This document shows positions 54,392-54,857 of a DNA stretch of 54,857 bases, one piece after another. Every line of letters begins with the position of its first letter. The stretch's first letter is position 1. This DNA comes from Acidobacteriota bacterium (GTDB lineage Bacteria > Acidobacteriota > Holophagae > Acanthopleuribacterales > Acanthopleuribacteraceae). The notes beneath the pieces are model-generated. The model saw only the letters and a program-made list of their open reading frames with translations. It searched no databases and was not told the origin of the DNA. The position numbers were made by a program, and so were the translations under genes. The DNA lies in NCBI GenBank assembly GCA_030066195.1, contig JASJCB010000030.1, forward strand, positions 1-54,857. The letters are read 5' to 3'.

Positions 54392-54857
54392 TCAGCCCGC
54401 CTTGGTGAACAGGTCCTTGGACAAAACCGGCTTCAACTTGCGGGCGAAGAACTCGCCGCAGTCCATTTCGTACCAACTGCGGTCCAGATCGTCGTCCTCG
54501 GCCGAGGCGGGCGGCGGCACCTGACGCGCCGCTTGGGCTTCTTCCACGCGTTGGGTTTCTTTTTTCTTTTCCTCGAAATAGGGGTGTAACTGAGCCAGGT
54601 CGCCGGCTTTATAGGAAAAGGCGCTGCCGGGCGGCTTGATCGGGGTCATGGGGGTAACCAATCCGGTACGGACCAGGGTGACCACGCCGGCCAGGTTGTA
54701 GAGAAAACCCTTGCAACCGCCGGTCTGAACCTGCCAGCGACGAGAGTTGGGATCGAAAAGCATGTGGCGAGCATCCACACGAGAATCCGGGCCCTTGATC
54801 TTGCGGCAGTTGCGGCCGGTTTCCAGATCGATCTGAAAGCGGTGATGACACCGGTTG
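54392..54857 (-). CDS. Hypothetical protein, cut by the right edge
   Basis: 154 codons run leftwards from the window edge to the stop at 54392, so the N-terminus is missing; a GTG at 54778 is inside the frame but the frame stays open to the edge. The visible start (NRCHHRFQIDLETGRNCRKIKG) has Cys-His-His and could be part of a Rieske-like cluster, but the second pair of ligands is not seen. A charged segment (FEEKKKETQRVEEAQAARQ) and KLKPVLSKDLFTKAG end follow. No family recognised. Confidence 0.55.
   Translation of the reverse strand, partial: NRCHHRFQIDLETGRNCRKIKGPDSRVDARHMLFDPNSRRWQVQTGGCKGFLYNLAGVVTLVRTGLVTPMTPIKPPGSAFSYKAGDLAQLHPYFEEKKKETQRVEEAQAARQVPPPASAEDDDLDRSWYEMDCGEFFARKLKPVLSKDLFTKAG

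Overview
The window reads as a piece of a bacterial chromosome, most likely from the Acidobacteriota. The best single marker is the protein at 47910-49292, which matches the VWFA-related protein family first described in that phylum. The tRNA, rnhB, lon, gatC/gatA, mltG, yggS/yggT and rpmG genes show ordinary chromosomal DNA, but the exact class cannot be fixed from the sequence alone.

Two parts are clearly different. The left third (1 to about 18.3 kb) is an accessory island, partly AT-rich and full of genes without recognisable homologues. From left to right it holds: a truncated secreted protein; a three-gene operon of unknown function with a 46-codon secreted peptide; a large Rhs/YD-repeat gene that has lost its 5' end and carries a GIY-YIG-like nuclease tip, followed in overlap by a leucine-rich-repeat protein that is its likely immunity partner; a small protein made of two copies of a helix-turn-helix-like domain, divergent from a membrane-anchored protein; a frameshifted TPR protein gene; about 1 kb of non-coding DNA packed with hairpins and terminators; a block of six or seven unknown genes (12.8-16.0 kb) with terminator-like hairpins directly before start codons; and a cobalamin-dependent radical SAM gene next to a leader-like protein, which may be a RiPP-type pair. 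No integrase or transposase gene was found.

The right two thirds (18.6-54.9 kb) are GC-rich and mostly housekeeping or lineage-typical: yggT-yggS-zinc ribbon protein; tRNA(CAT); rnhB; a sensory operon of three periplasmic binding-like proteins and a PAS/HAMP histidine kinase; mltG with a small overlapping gene; a membrane TPR protein; a nitrilase-family gene coupled to a giant TPR/FG-GAP protein; lon; a universal stress protein; an exported amidohydrolase; gatC-gatA; a Met-rich outer-membrane protein followed by a Tat-exported sulfite-oxidase-like molybdoenzyme and its cytochrome c; a beta-propeller/amidohydrolase fusion; the VWFA protein; a PP2C phosphatase fused to an M48 peptidase domain with a damaged zinc motif; an orphan response regulator; rpmG; a paaD-like gene; and a gene cut by the right edge.

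Between the nitrilase gene and lon lies a 511-bp element: 4.6 head-to-tail copies of an 82-bp repeat enclosed by 43-bp inverted repeats. The points most worth a second look are the Rhs toxin/immunity pair, the hairpin-rich leader with the unknown 12.8-16.0 kb gene block, the radical SAM/leader pair, and this repeat element.
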